A stretch of DNA of 23,028 nucleotides. Source: JAGXQV01 sp964527565. Its GTDB lineage: Bacteria > Pseudomonadota > Gammaproteobacteria > Burkholderiales > Sulfuricellaceae. Position numbers and translations under genes: made by a program. The notes beneath the pieces were generated by a model that was given only the letters and a program-made list of their open reading frames with translations, had not been told where the DNA came from and searched no databases. Positions 1 to 7,371 of this stretch are shown here, in pieces. The DNA lies in contig CAZGOY010000048.1 in NCBI GenBank assembly GCA_964527565.1, positions 1-23,028 on the forward strand, in the 5' to 3' direction. How positions within the stretch are numbered: position 1 is the stretch's first letter; each line of letters opens with the position of its first letter.

Positions 1-40
1 GGGACGGCCTGTAAAGGAGGCAAGTGAGCGTGGAAAATAA
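1..40 (+). pseudogene. 3' end of a RAYT-type (REP-associated Y1) transposase gene, cut by window edge
   Basis: Reading from base 2, the frame gives GRPVKEASERGK followed by a TAA stop at 38-40. The glycine-arginine-proline tail matches the usual C-terminus of Y1/RAYT transposases, which often ends in a GRP(R/K)K-like stretch. The same peptide start, GRPVKEA, recurs at about 1008-1028 at the end of a longer transposase-like remnant, so the two ends are clearly related copies. Only the last dozen codons are in the window. The rest lies upstream, so whether the gene is intact or a fragment cannot be told. Confidence 0.5.
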
Positions 41-56
41 ATCTGTCCCCTTTTTT
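2..56 (+). repeat. Direct repeat A: RAYT 3' end plus T-tract tail
   Basis: This stretch matches 1008-1060 almost base for base. It has two substitutions and one 2-nt indel over about 53 positions. The repeat covers the last codons of the transposase-like frame, the stop, and the downstream tail aataaatctgtcccc followed by six T (36-56). The pair brackets the PrlF/YhaV genes. Confidence 0.85.
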
Positions 57-130
57 CCATGATGCACTTGCGCCCATTAAGGAAAAAATGCAAGAATGTA
101 ATTACTTCGGTAAATACATTGGGGCGCAAA

Positions 131-448
131 ATGAATCCAGAAACCTATTCCGGCAAGGTGACCGCCATCGGCAATTCGACGGGCATTCGCTTCGATTCTG
201 CCTTGTTCAAACTGCACCCCGAATTCTCCGGGGACATCCGAGCCACTATCGTTGCCGATGGTCACATGCTGGTGTCGGCCAAGCCATATCAAACTAAAAC
301 CCCCGATGAATCCGAAGACACGGTGATGCTCGCCTTCCTTCGTTTCATCGAGAAGGACATGCTCGATCATCCCGAAAATATCGCGCCGCTCGACACCGCG
401 CAGATGGATCGAATCGCCAGCCTTGTAGTCGGCGTAGAAACCGACTGA
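131..448 (+). CDS. prlF: PrlF-family (SpoVT/AbrB-type) antitoxin of a PrlF-YhaV toxin-antitoxin system
   Basis: This 105-residue protein is expected to neutralise the YhaV ribonuclease toxin encoded immediately downstream and to repress its own operon through an N-terminal swapped-hairpin AbrB-like DNA-binding domain. Residues about 4-45 (YSGKVTAIGNSTGIRFDSA) fit that domain. The C-terminal half has the family signature SEDTVMLAFLRFIEKDM, which aligns by eye with E. coli PrlF (EDHTMNAFLRFLDADI). The frame stays open upstream to 59, but I chose ATG 131. It lies after a GGGGCG stretch and gives a length close to the 111 residues of E. coli PrlF. The toxin start follows the stop by 7 nt, a normal antitoxin-first arrangement. 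Transposase remnants flank the pair on both sides. Confidence 0.85.
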   Translation: MNPETYSGKVTAIGNSTGIRFDSALFKLHPEFSGDIRATIVADGHMLVSAKPYQTKTPDESEDTVMLAFLRFIEKDMLDHPENIAPLDTAQMDRIASLVVGVETD

Positions 449-455
449 ATCGGCC

Positions 456-905
456 ATGATACGAAACGGCTGGCACCTTTACCGCCATCGCTTGTTTGCC
501 GAACGGCTCAACGCATTGGAAGAGGCGGTAGCGTCGTTGTTTGCCAGCGATCCGGTGGGCTACAAGCAGCACCCCCAAACCAAATTGTTGGCCTCGGTTT
601 TCAAGGCCATCAATGAGACTGTTCCCGCCAATCCAGCCAATCCGGTTTTTCGCCTTGGACATACGCTCGGTGAAGACTATGCACACTGGAAGCGCGTCAA
701 AAAAGGCATGCCTCAGCGCTATCGGTTGTTCTTCCGCTTTGCCTCGTCGCCACTACCACTGATTGTTTATGTCTGGCTAAACGACGAGGACACACTGCGC
801 AAGGTTGGAGCCAAGACCGATGTATACGTGCGCTTTCGCGCCATGCTGGAACGTGGCGAGGTACCCTCCACCATAGAGGAACTGATTCGAGACTGTGCGG
901 GGTGA
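456..905 (+). CDS. yhaV: YhaV-family ribonuclease toxin
   Basis: This 149-residue protein is the toxin partner of the preceding PrlF-like antitoxin. YhaV of E. coli (154 residues) is a RelE-superfamily endoribonuclease that inhibits growth by cleaving mRNA in a translation-dependent manner. Recognisable family blocks are NGWHLYRHRLF near the N-terminus, AHWKRVKKGMPQRYRLFFRF in the middle, and VWLNDEDTLRKVGAKTDVY in the C-terminal half. The last parallels the WMNDENTLRTYGKKTDAY block of E. coli YhaV. The frame is complete with no internal disruption, and the start codon lies 7 nt after the antitoxin stop, so co-transcription is likely. The gene ends only a few bases before a decayed transposase-like frame. 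Confidence 0.88.
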   Translation: MIRNGWHLYRHRLFAERLNALEEAVASLFASDPVGYKQHPQTKLLASVFKAINETVPANPANPVFRLGHTLGEDYAHWKRVKKGMPQRYRLFFRFASSPLPLIVYVWLNDEDTLRKVGAKTDVYVRFRAMLERGEVPSTIEELIRDCAG

Positions 906-911
906 ACCTTT

Positions 912-1039
912 GTGGTAGTACGCGGTGCGCGACCGATTACCGGGAACTCCAGATTTGCGGAACAGGTTGAGAAGATTGTCGGGCGGCGCATAGAAACGCG
1001 CGGACCAGGACGGCCAGTAAAGGAGGCAAGGGAGCGGAA
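912..1039 (+). pseudogene. C-terminal remnant of a RAYT-type (Y1) transposase
   Basis: The frame reads GARPITGNSRFAEQVEKIVG, then RRIETRGPGRPVKEARERK. This looks like the extreme C-terminus of REP-associated tyrosine transposases (G-x-x-x-F-x-x-x-I/V...GRR...GRP-K). No catalytic HUH or tyrosine region is present, so only about 40 codons survive. A 2-nt deletion relative to the copy at 1-40 shifts the frame past the ancestral stop into the T-tract tail. The fragment starts just after the yhaV stop (905), so the toxin gene abuts transposon debris directly. The identification rests on the C-terminal pattern and the duplicate copy, not on a full domain. Confidence 0.55.
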
Positions 1040-1060
1040 AATAAATCTGTCCCCTTTTTT
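1008..1060 (+). repeat. Direct repeat B: second copy of RAYT 3' end plus tail
   Basis: This is the near-identical partner of 2-56 and ends in the same aataaatctgtcccc + T-run (1040-1060). With repeat A it brackets a segment of about 950 bp that contains prlF-yhaV. Confidence 0.85.
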
Positions 1061-1070
1061 TTTAATTGTC

Positions 1071-1092
1071 AATAAATCTGTCCCCTTTTTTT
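1071..1092 (+). repeat. Third copy of the aataaatctgtcccc/T-run tail
   Basis: An isolated repeat of the 3' tail without any transposase codons, placed 10 nt after the tail of repeat B and 14 nt before the metG stop codon. The tail alone has therefore been duplicated, which suggests it is a unit in its own right, perhaps a transposon-end recognition sequence or a slippage product. Confidence 0.8.
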
Positions 1093-1105
1093 AGAAACCT
1101 ATCCC

Positions 1106-3166
1106 TTACTTGACCCGCATCCCCGGCTGCGCTCCCTCATCCGGGCTGAGGATGAACAGCCCCGGCGCCTCGCCGGAGGCCGCCAGCACCATGCCTTCCG
1201 AGAGGCCGAACTTCATCTTGCGCGGCGCGAGATTCGCCACCATCACGGTCATGCGGCCCTTGAGCTTTTCCGGGTCGTAGGCCGACTTGATGCCGGCGAA
1301 CACGGTGCGCGGGGTTTCCTCGCCGATGTCCAGCGTGAGCTTGAGGAGCTTTTCCGCGCCCTCGACGTGCTCGGCGTTGGCGATGCGGGCGATGCGCAGG
1401 TCAATTTTGGAGAAATCGTCGATGCTGATGGTTTCGGCGATGGGCTGGACGGCATGCTGTTGCTTCTCGGCGTGGCGCGCCTGGGAATGCTGCTCCGGCT
1501 GCGGGGCGAGACTTTCCTGGTTGTCTTCGATCATGGCTTCCACCTGTTTCGGGTCGATACGGGTCATCAGATGCTGGTAGGGGTTGATGGCGTGGTCGAG
1601 CAGCAGGGACTGCGCGTCAGCCCACTGCAACGGCGAAATATTCAGGAACGCCTCCACGTCCGCCGCCAGCCTGGGCAGCACCGGCTTGAGGTAAAGGGCG
1701 AGCAGGCGGAACAGGTTGATGCTCACCGTGCACACCTCGTGCAGTCTGGCTTCCTGGCCTTCCTGCTTGGCCAGTTCCCAGGGCTTCATCTCATCGACGT
1801 ACTGGTTGGCCAGATCCGCCAGGCGCATGACTTCACGCAGGGCTCGCCCATACTCGCGCGCTTCGTAGAACCGGGCAATTTCCCCGGACCCATCCTGCAA
1901 CTGCTTGAGCAGCGTGGCGTCCGGAAGGGCGCCTGCCAGCTTGCCGCCGAAGCGCTTGGTGATGAAGCCCGCCGCCCGGCTGGCGATGTTGACGAATTTG
2001 CCGATCAGGTCGCTGTTTACCCGCGCGCTGAAATCTTCCAGGCTCAAGTCGATGTCCTCGATGGTGGCGGAGAGCTTGGCGGCGAAGTAATAGCGCAGGT
2101 GTTCGGGATTGAGGTGTTTGAGGTAGCTCGCCGCCGTGATGAAGGTGCCGCGCGACTTGGACATCTTCTGGCCGTTGACGGTGAGGAAGCCGTGGGCGAA
2201 CACGCCGGTCGGGGTACGGTAGCCGGCGTGCGCCAGTTCGGCGGGCCAGAACAGGGCGTGGAAATAGAGGATGTCCTTGCCGATGAAGTGGTAGACCTCG
2301 GTGTTTTCCTTCCTGGATTTCTCCCTGTCCCAGTAGGCATCGAAATCCAGCCCCTGCCTGTCGCACAGGTTGCGGAAGCTGCCCATGTAGCCGATGGGGG
2401 CGTCCAGCCACACGTAGTAGAACTTGCCCGGCGCGCCGGGGATTTCGAAGCCGAAATAGGGGGCGTCGCGCGAGATGTCCCAGTCGGAGAGGCCGGATTC
2501 CAGCCACTCGTTGAGCTTGTTGGCGGCCTCGGCCTGGACGTGGGGCGGCTTGATCCAGCTTTTAAGAAAATCCCGGCACCGCTCGTCGGAAAGCTTGAAG
2601 AAATAGTGGTCGGACTGCTTCTTCACCGGCTTGGCGCCGGACACCGCCGAATACGGATCAATTAAATCCGTAGGCTGGTAGGCCGCGCCGCAAACCTCGC
2701 AGGAGTCGCCGTACTGTTCCTTGGCGTGGCATTTTGGGCACTCGCCCTTGATGAAGCGGTCAGGCAGGAACATTTCCTTGAGCGGGTCGTAGAACTGCTC
2801 GATGGCGCGCACCTCGATCAGCCCCTGCTCTTTCAACTTGAGGTAGATGTCGTCGGCGTAATGGCGGGTTTCCGGGGTGTTGGTCGAATAATAGTTGTCG
2901 AAACCGATGTGAAAACCCTGAAAATCGCCGTAATGCTCGTGCCACACGCGCTCGATAAGCTGTTCCGGCGTGATGCCCTCCTTCTGCGCGCGCAGCATGA
3001 TGGGGGTGCCGTGGGTGTCGTCGGCGCACACGTAATGGCATTGGTGGCCTTGCATTTTCTGGAAACGTACCCAGATGTCAGTCTGGATGTATTCCACCAG
3101 GTGGCCGAGGTGGATGCTGCCGTTGGCATAGGGCAGCGCCGAAGTGACGAGGATTTTGCGCGTCAT
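1106..3166 (-). CDS. metG: Methionyl-tRNA synthetase
   Basis: This cytosolic enzyme charges tRNA-Met with methionine. The 686 residues match the long MetG type (E. coli 677). Visible features in order are the class I HIGH-type signature in PYANGSIHLGHL (HLGH at 19-22), a zinc knuckle with Cys143/Cys146 and Cys156/Cys159, the KMSKS loop at 334-338, and a C-terminal Trbp111/EMAP-type tRNA-binding domain starting near ISIDDFSKIDLRIARI. The frame is open for 46 more codons to a GTG at 3304. I chose the ATG at 3166 because MTRKILVTSALPYANG is the family's normal N-terminus. The gene is divergent from apbC across a spacer of about 160 bp. Its 3' end lies 14 nt from the repeat tail at 1071-1092. Confidence 0.98.
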   Translation of the reverse strand: MTRKILVTSALPYANGSIHLGHLVEYIQTDIWVRFQKMQGHQCHYVCADDTHGTPIMLRAQKEGITPEQLIERVWHEHYGDFQGFHIGFDNYYSTNTPETRHYADDIYLKLKEQGLIEVRAIEQFYDPLKEMFLPDRFIKGECPKCHAKEQYGDSCEVCGAAYQPTDLIDPYSAVSGAKPVKKQSDHYFFKLSDERCRDFLKSWIKPPHVQAEAANKLNEWLESGLSDWDISRDAPYFGFEIPGAPGKFYYVWLDAPIGYMGSFRNLCDRQGLDFDAYWDREKSRKENTEVYHFIGKDILYFHALFWPAELAHAGYRTPTGVFAHGFLTVNGQKMSKSRGTFITAASYLKHLNPEHLRYYFAAKLSATIEDIDLSLEDFSARVNSDLIGKFVNIASRAAGFITKRFGGKLAGALPDATLLKQLQDGSGEIARFYEAREYGRALREVMRLADLANQYVDEMKPWELAKQEGQEARLHEVCTVSINLFRLLALYLKPVLPRLAADVEAFLNISPLQWADAQSLLLDHAINPYQHLMTRIDPKQVEAMIEDNQESLAPQPEQHSQARHAEKQQHAVQPIAETISIDDFSKIDLRIARIANAEHVEGAEKLLKLTLDIGEETPRTVFAGIKSAYDPEKLKGRMTVMVANLAPRKMKFGLSEGMVLAASGEAPGLFILSPDEGAQPGMRVK

Positions 3167-3203
3167 GACAGGAATGAGGGAACGATGGAAAGCGGGAATT
3201 GTA

Positions 3204-3264
3204 ACAAACCACGCACTAAACCGTAGCACAAACCGCTGAACAAACCCGCTTAACAAACCATGGA
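3204..3264. repeat. Five degenerate ~12-bp tandem units (ACAAACC core) in the metG/apbC spacer
   Basis: The core ACAAACC occurs at 3204, 3228, 3240 and 3253, with the variant CTAAACC at 3216. Unit starts are spaced 12, 12, 12 and 13 nt apart. On the metG-coding strand it reads as GGTTTGT repeats 40-100 nt upstream of the metG start. Its position between divergent genes suggests an array of protein-binding sites or a relic microsatellite. No known operator was recognised. Confidence 0.6.
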
Positions 3265-3327
3265 ACCCGGCCCGATTATTGTTTAAACTTCCGCCTTTGC
3301 GCACAACAGGTTTCCCGAGGAGTCAGC

Positions 3328-4416
3328 ATGTCCGTATCCGAGCAGCAGGTGCTTGAAGCACTGCAACAAATCATCGACCCAAACACCAAGAAGGATTTCG
3401 TCGCCGGCAAGTCCGCCAAGAACATCAAGATCGATGGCGCCAACGTCTCGCTCGACATCGTGCTGGGTTACCCGGCCAAGACCATCATGGCGTCCATCCA
3501 GCAACAGGTTTCCGACAAGCTGAAAACCCTTCCCGGCATCGGCAACGTCACCGTCAACGTCACCAGCAATATCGTCTCCCACGCCGTGCAGCACGGCGTG
3601 AAGCTGATCCCCGGCGTGAAGAACATCATCGCCGTGGCCTCCGGCAAGGGCGGCGTGGGCAAATCCACCACCGCCGTCAACCTGGCCCTGGCCCTGCAAG
3701 CCGAGGGCGCCAAGGTCGGCATCATGGACGCCGACATTTACGGCCCCTCGCAACCGCTGATGCTGGGCATCGAGGGCCGCCCGGAATCGCAGGACGGCCA
3801 GAAGATGGAGCCGATGATGGGCCACGGCCTGCAAGCCATGTCCATCGGCTTCCTGATCGACGTGGAAACGCCGATGGTGTGGCGCGGCCCGATGGTCACC
3901 CAGGCGCTGGAGCAACTGCTCAACGAGACCAACTGGAAGGACCTGGATTATCTGGTCGTCGATCTGCCCCCCGGCACCGGCGACGTACAGCTGACCCTGG
4001 CGCAAAAAGTGCCGGTGACCGGCGCGGTGATCGTCACCACCCCGCAGGACGTGGCGCTGATCGATGCGCGCAAGGGACTCAAGATGTTCGAGAAGGTCGG
4101 CATCCCGATCATCGGCATCGTCGAAAACATGAGCCTGCACATCTGCTCCCAGTGCGGCCACGAGGAGCGCATCTTCGGCCAGGGCGGCGGTGAGCGCATG
4201 TGCCAGGACTACAGCGTGGAATTCCTCGGCGCCCTGCCGCTGGACATCGCCATCCGCGAGCAGACCGATGCCGGCAAGCCGCCGGTGGTGGCCAACCCGG
4301 AAGGCCGCGTGGCGGAAATCTACCGCGAAATCGCGCGCCGCGTGGCGGTCAAGGTGGCGGAGCAGGCGCAGGACTTCAGCGCCCGCTTCCCCAACATCGT
4401 GATTCAGAATTCGTGA
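3328..4416 (+). CDS. apbC: Mrp/ApbC-family iron-sulfur cluster carrier ATPase
   Basis: This 362-residue P-loop ATPase of the Mrp/NBP35 family is thought to bind and deliver Fe-S clusters to target proteins in the cytosol. An N-terminal MIP18-type domain (about residues 5-90) precedes the deviant Walker A motif GKGGVGKS at 106-113. The C-terminal region has the CxxC pair Cys273/Cys276 (HICSQCGH) that bridges a cluster between subunits. The start ATG is preceded by a CGAGGAG ribosome-binding site, and length and start agree with the family. dcd begins 4 nt after the stop, so the two are probably translated from one mRNA. The divergent neighbour is metG, an arrangement I recall as common in proteobacteria. 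Confidence 0.96.
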   Translation: MSVSEQQVLEALQQIIDPNTKKDFVAGKSAKNIKIDGANVSLDIVLGYPAKTIMASIQQQVSDKLKTLPGIGNVTVNVTSNIVSHAVQHGVKLIPGVKNIIAVASGKGGVGKSTTAVNLALALQAEGAKVGIMDADIYGPSQPLMLGIEGRPESQDGQKMEPMMGHGLQAMSIGFLIDVETPMVWRGPMVTQALEQLLNETNWKDLDYLVVDLPPGTGDVQLTLAQKVPVTGAVIVTTPQDVALIDARKGLKMFEKVGIPIIGIVENMSLHICSQCGHEERIFGQGGGERMCQDYSVEFLGALPLDIAIREQTDAGKPPVVANPEGRVAEIYREIARRVAVKVAEQAQDFSARFPNIVIQNS

Positions 4417-4420
4417 AAAA

Positions 4421-4987
4421 ATGAGCATCAAATCCGACAAATGGATCCGCCGCATGGCGGAGCAGACCGGCATGATCGAGCCGTTCGAACCGGGGCAGGT
4501 GAAAGAGGCCAACGGCCAGCGCATCGTTTCCTACGGTACCTCCAGCTACGGCTACGACATCCGCTGTTCCGACGAATTCAAGCTGTTCACCAACCTGAAC
4601 AGCACCATCGTCGACCCCAAGAATTTCGACCCGAATTCGTTTGTCGACGTGAAGGGCGACATCTGCATCATCCCGCCCAACTCCTTTGCCCTGGCGCGCA
4701 CCGTGGAGTATTTCCGCATTCCGCGCAACGTGCTGACCATCTGCCTGGGCAAATCGACCTACGCGCGCTGCGGCATCATCGTCAACGTGACGCCGTTCGA
4801 GCCGGAGTGGGAAGGCTACGTTACCCTGGAGTTTTCCAACACCACGCCGCTGCCCGCCAAGATCTACGCCAACGAAGGCGTGGCGCAGGTGCTGTTCTTC
4901 GAATCCGACGAAGTGTGCGAGACCTCCTACAAGGACAGGGGCGGCAAATATCAGGGGCAGCACGGCGTCACCTTGCCAAAAATGTAG
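4421..4987 (+). CDS. dcd: dCTP deaminase
   Basis: The enzyme deaminates dCTP to dUTP, feeding dTMP synthesis. The 188-residue length is typical. The catalytic block GKSTYARCGIIVNVTPFEP contains Ser112 and Arg116, and the catalytic glutamate is in VTLEFSNTTPLP (Glu137). The N-terminal SYGTSSYGYDIR and the C-terminal GKYQGQHGVTLPKM nucleotide-binding tail are also family-typical. The gene follows apbC by 4 nt. A paired REP element starts 30 nt after the stop and separates it from the decarboxylase gene, where it could act as a mRNA 3'-end stabiliser or an operon attenuator. Nothing suggests that this is the bifunctional dCTP deaminase-dUTPase. Confidence 0.97.
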   Translation: MSIKSDKWIRRMAEQTGMIEPFEPGQVKEANGQRIVSYGTSSYGYDIRCSDEFKLFTNLNSTIVDPKNFDPNSFVDVKGDICIIPPNSFALARTVEYFRIPRNVLTICLGKSTYARCGIIVNVTPFEPEWEGYVTLEFSNTTPLPAKIYANEGVAQVLFFESDEVCETSYKDRGGKYQGQHGVTLPKM

Positions 4988-5017
4988 CCTGGAAATTTCG
5001 TAAAAACATCATTGCCG

Positions 5018-5094
5018 GTAGGAGGGGGCTTGCCCCCGAGCTTTTCCGTTCAGCAATGGAAAAGCCAAAACCTCGGGGGCAAGCCCCCTCCTAC
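5018..5094. repeat. Paired REP element 1 (BIME-like inverted repeat)
   Basis: Two 23-nt arms, 5018-5040 and 5072-5094, are perfect reverse complements separated by a 31-nt spacer (5041-5071). Each arm also forms its own hairpin (GGGGG-cttg-CCCCC on the left, GGGGG-caag-CCCCC on the right), preceded by a GTAGGAG head and followed by CGAG. The spacer has a smaller inverted repeat, CTTTTCC...GGAAAAG. The layout is that of two REPs in opposite orientation. It lies between dcd and the decarboxylase, ending 20 nt before the latter's start. A rho-independent terminator is less likely because no T-run follows the stem. Confidence 0.85.
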
Positions 5095-5114
5095 ACATCA
5101 CTGGAGAAATCCGA

Positions 5115-7370
5115 ATGCGCTTCCGTTTCCCCGTCGTCATCATCGACGAAGATTTCCGCTCCGAGAACACTTCCGGCCTGGGCATCCGCGCCCTTGCCGA
5201 AGCCCTGGAAAAAGAGGGCGTGGAAGTGCTGGGCGTGACCAGCTACGGCGACCTCTCCTCCTTTGCGCAGCAGCAAAGTCGCGCCTCAGCATTCATCCTG
5301 TCGATCGACGACGAGGAACTGGTCAACCGGGGCGAGGAAACCATTGCCGAACTGCGCGCCTTCGTCACCGAAATCCGCATCCGCAACGCCGACATTCCGA
5401 TTTTCCTTTACGGTGAAACGCGCACCTCGCGCCATATCCCCAACGATGTGCTGAAGGAGTTGCACGGCTTCATCCACATGTTCGAGGACACCCCGGAATT
5501 CATCGCCCGCAACGTGATGCGCGAAGCGCGCACCTATCTCGATTCGCTGGCACCGCCGTTTTTCCGCGCGCTCCTGCACTATGCTTCCGACGGTTCCTAT
5601 TCCTGGCACTGCCCCGGCCACTCGGGCGGCGTGGCCTTCCTGAAAAGCCCGGTGGGGCAGATGTTCCACCAGTTTTTCGGCGAAAACATGTTGCGCGCCG
5701 ACGTCTGCAACGCCGTGGAAGAACTCGGCCAACTGCTCGACCACACCGGCCCGGTGGCCGCCTCGGAACGCAACGCGGCGCGCATCTTCAACGTCGATCA
5801 CCTGTATTTCGTCACCAACGGCACCTCCACCTCCAACAAGATCGTGTGGCACTCCACGGTGGCACCCGGCGACATCGTGGTGGTGGACCGCAACTGCCAC
5901 AAGTCGATTCTCCACGCCATCATCATGACCGGCGCGATCCCGGTGTTCCTGATGCCGACCCGCAACAACTTCGGCATCATCGGCCCCATCCCGAAAAGCG
6001 AATTCGAGTGGGAGAACATCAAGAAGAAAATCCTCGCCAACCCCTTCGCCCGCGAAGTGCTGGAAAAAGACCCGGACGCCAAGCCGCGCGTGCTGACCAT
6101 CACGCAAAGCACCTACGACGGCATCCTCTACAACGTCGAGGCAATCAAGGAAATGCTCGACGGCAAGATCGACACCCTGCACTTCGACGAAGCCTGGCTG
6201 CCGCACGCCACCTTCCACGAGTTTTACGACGGCATGCACGCCATCGGCAAGAACCGCCCGCGCTGCAAGGAATCCATGCTGTTTTCCACGCAGTCCACGC
6301 ACAAGCTGCTGGCCGGGCTGTCGCAGGCCTCGCAGATACTGGTGCAGAATTCCGAATCGCGCCAGCTCGATCGCGACGTGTTCAACGAAGCCTTCCTCAT
6401 GCACACTTCCACCAGCCCGCAGTACGCCATCATCGCCTCGTGCGACGTGGCCGCGGCGATGATGGAAGAACCCGGCGGCACCGCGCTGGTAGCCGAATCC
6501 ATCTGCGAGGCGCTGGACTTCCGCCGCGCCATGCGCAAGGTGGACGAGGAATGGGGCGCCGACTGGTGGTTCAAGGTATGGGGCCCGGACGAACTGGCCG
6601 AAGAAGGCATCGGCGACCGCAACGACTGGGTGCTGCGTTCCAAGGAACGCTGGCACGGCTTCGGCAAGCCCGCCAAGGGCTTCAACATGCTCGACCCGAT
6701 CAAGGCCACGGTTATCACGCCGGGATTGGATGTGGACGGCGATTTCGCCGAGTGGGGCATCCCCGCCGCCATCCTCACCAAATACCTCGCCGAGCACGGC
6801 GTGATCGTCGAGAAAACCGGCCTCTACTCGTTCTTCATCATGTTCACCATCGGCATCACCAAGGGCCGCTGGAACACCATGGTCACCGAACTGCAACAAT
6901 TCAAGGACGACTTCGACAAGAACCAGCCGCTATGGCGCGTGTTGCCGGAATTCGTCGCCAAGCACCCGCGCTACGAGCGCATCGGCCTGCGCGACCTGTG
7001 CGGACAGATCCATGACGTGTATCGCACCAACGATGTGGCGCGCCTGACCACCGAGATGTACCTCTCCGACATGGTGCCCGCCATGCGCCCGGCGGACGCC
7101 TTCGCCCGCATGGCGCACCGCGAGATCGAGCGCGTGGAGATCGACGACCTTTCCGACCGCATCACCGCCGTGCTGCTCACCCCCTACCCGCCCGGCATCC
7201 CCCTGCTGATCCCCGGCGAGCGTTTCAACAAGACCATCGTGCGCTACCTGAAATTCGCCCGCGAATTCAACGAGAAATTCCCCGGCTTCGAAACCGACAT
7301 CCACGGCCTGGTGCGCGAGGAAATGAACGGCCAGAAGCGCTATTACGTGGATTGCGTGCGGCAGGATTAA
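5115..7370 (+). CDS. Orn/Lys/Arg decarboxylase, class III PLP fold; probably AdiA-like arginine decarboxylase
   Basis: This PLP enzyme decarboxylates a basic amino acid to the amine. Its 751 residues are close to AdiA (756) and longer than lysine or ornithine decarboxylases (about 711-732). Residues 1-130 form the receiver-like wing domain (FPVVIIDEDFRSENT). The PLP core follows, with SWHCPGHSGGVAF, VVDRNCHKSI, a DTLHFDEAW block, and the Schiff-base lysine Lys397 in STQSTHKLLAGLSQAS. The C-terminal domain carries TPYPPGIPLLIPGE. Substrate cannot be fixed by eye, since arginine, lysine and ornithine enzymes share these motifs. No adjacent antiporter gene (adiC, cadB or potE type) is seen, so polyamine supply is at least as likely as acid resistance. 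The start has a CTGGAG ribosome-binding site. The stop is 1 nt from the convergent kinase gene's stop. Confidence 0.9.
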   Translation: MRFRFPVVIIDEDFRSENTSGLGIRALAEALEKEGVEVLGVTSYGDLSSFAQQQSRASAFILSIDDEELVNRGEETIAELRAFVTEIRIRNADIPIFLYGETRTSRHIPNDVLKELHGFIHMFEDTPEFIARNVMREARTYLDSLAPPFFRALLHYASDGSYSWHCPGHSGGVAFLKSPVGQMFHQFFGENMLRADVCNAVEELGQLLDHTGPVAASERNAARIFNVDHLYFVTNGTSTSNKIVWHSTVAPGDIVVVDRNCHKSILHAIIMTGAIPVFLMPTRNNFGIIGPIPKSEFEWENIKKKILANPFAREVLEKDPDAKPRVLTITQSTYDGILYNVEAIKEMLDGKIDTLHFDEAWLPHATFHEFYDGMHAIGKNRPRCKESMLFSTQSTHKLLAGLSQASQILVQNSESRQLDRDVFNEAFLMHTSTSPQYAIIASCDVAAAMMEEPGGTALVAESICEALDFRRAMRKVDEEWGADWWFKVWGPDELAEEGIGDRNDWVLRSKERWHGFGKPAKGFNMLDPIKATVITPGLDVDGDFAEWGIPAAILTKYLAEHGVIVEKTGLYSFFIMFTIGITKGRWNTMVTELQQFKDDFDKNQPLWRVLPEFVAKHPRYERIGLRDLCGQIHDVYRTNDVARLTTEMYLSDMVPAMRPADAFARMAHREIERVEIDDLSDRITAVLLTPYPPGIPLLIPGERFNKTIVRYLKFAREFNEKFPGFETDIHGLVREEMNGQKRYYVDCVRQD

Positions 7371-7371
7371 C

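Noticed and set aside
1367..2665. 432-codon plus-strand open frame opposite metG
   Set aside because: Shadow of metG, with no ribosome-binding site and no recognisable domain.
3204..3264. CRISPR-like array
   Set aside because: Units are only 12 bp with no unique spacers of 25-40 bp, and no cas gene is in the window.
3167..3304. 46-codon N-terminal extension of MetG from a GTG
   Set aside because: The extension covers the 12-bp repeat array and has no similarity to MetG. The ATG at 3166 gives the canonical N-terminus.
5018..5094. Rho-independent terminator after dcd
   Set aside because: The stem is strong but no T-run follows either hairpin, and the paired arrangement recurs at 9537-9631. 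REP/BIME explains it better, although an effect on transcription is possible.
5286..6899. 537-codon minus-strand open frame opposite the decarboxylase
   Set aside because: Shadow frame. The decarboxylase on the plus strand has all its family motifs.
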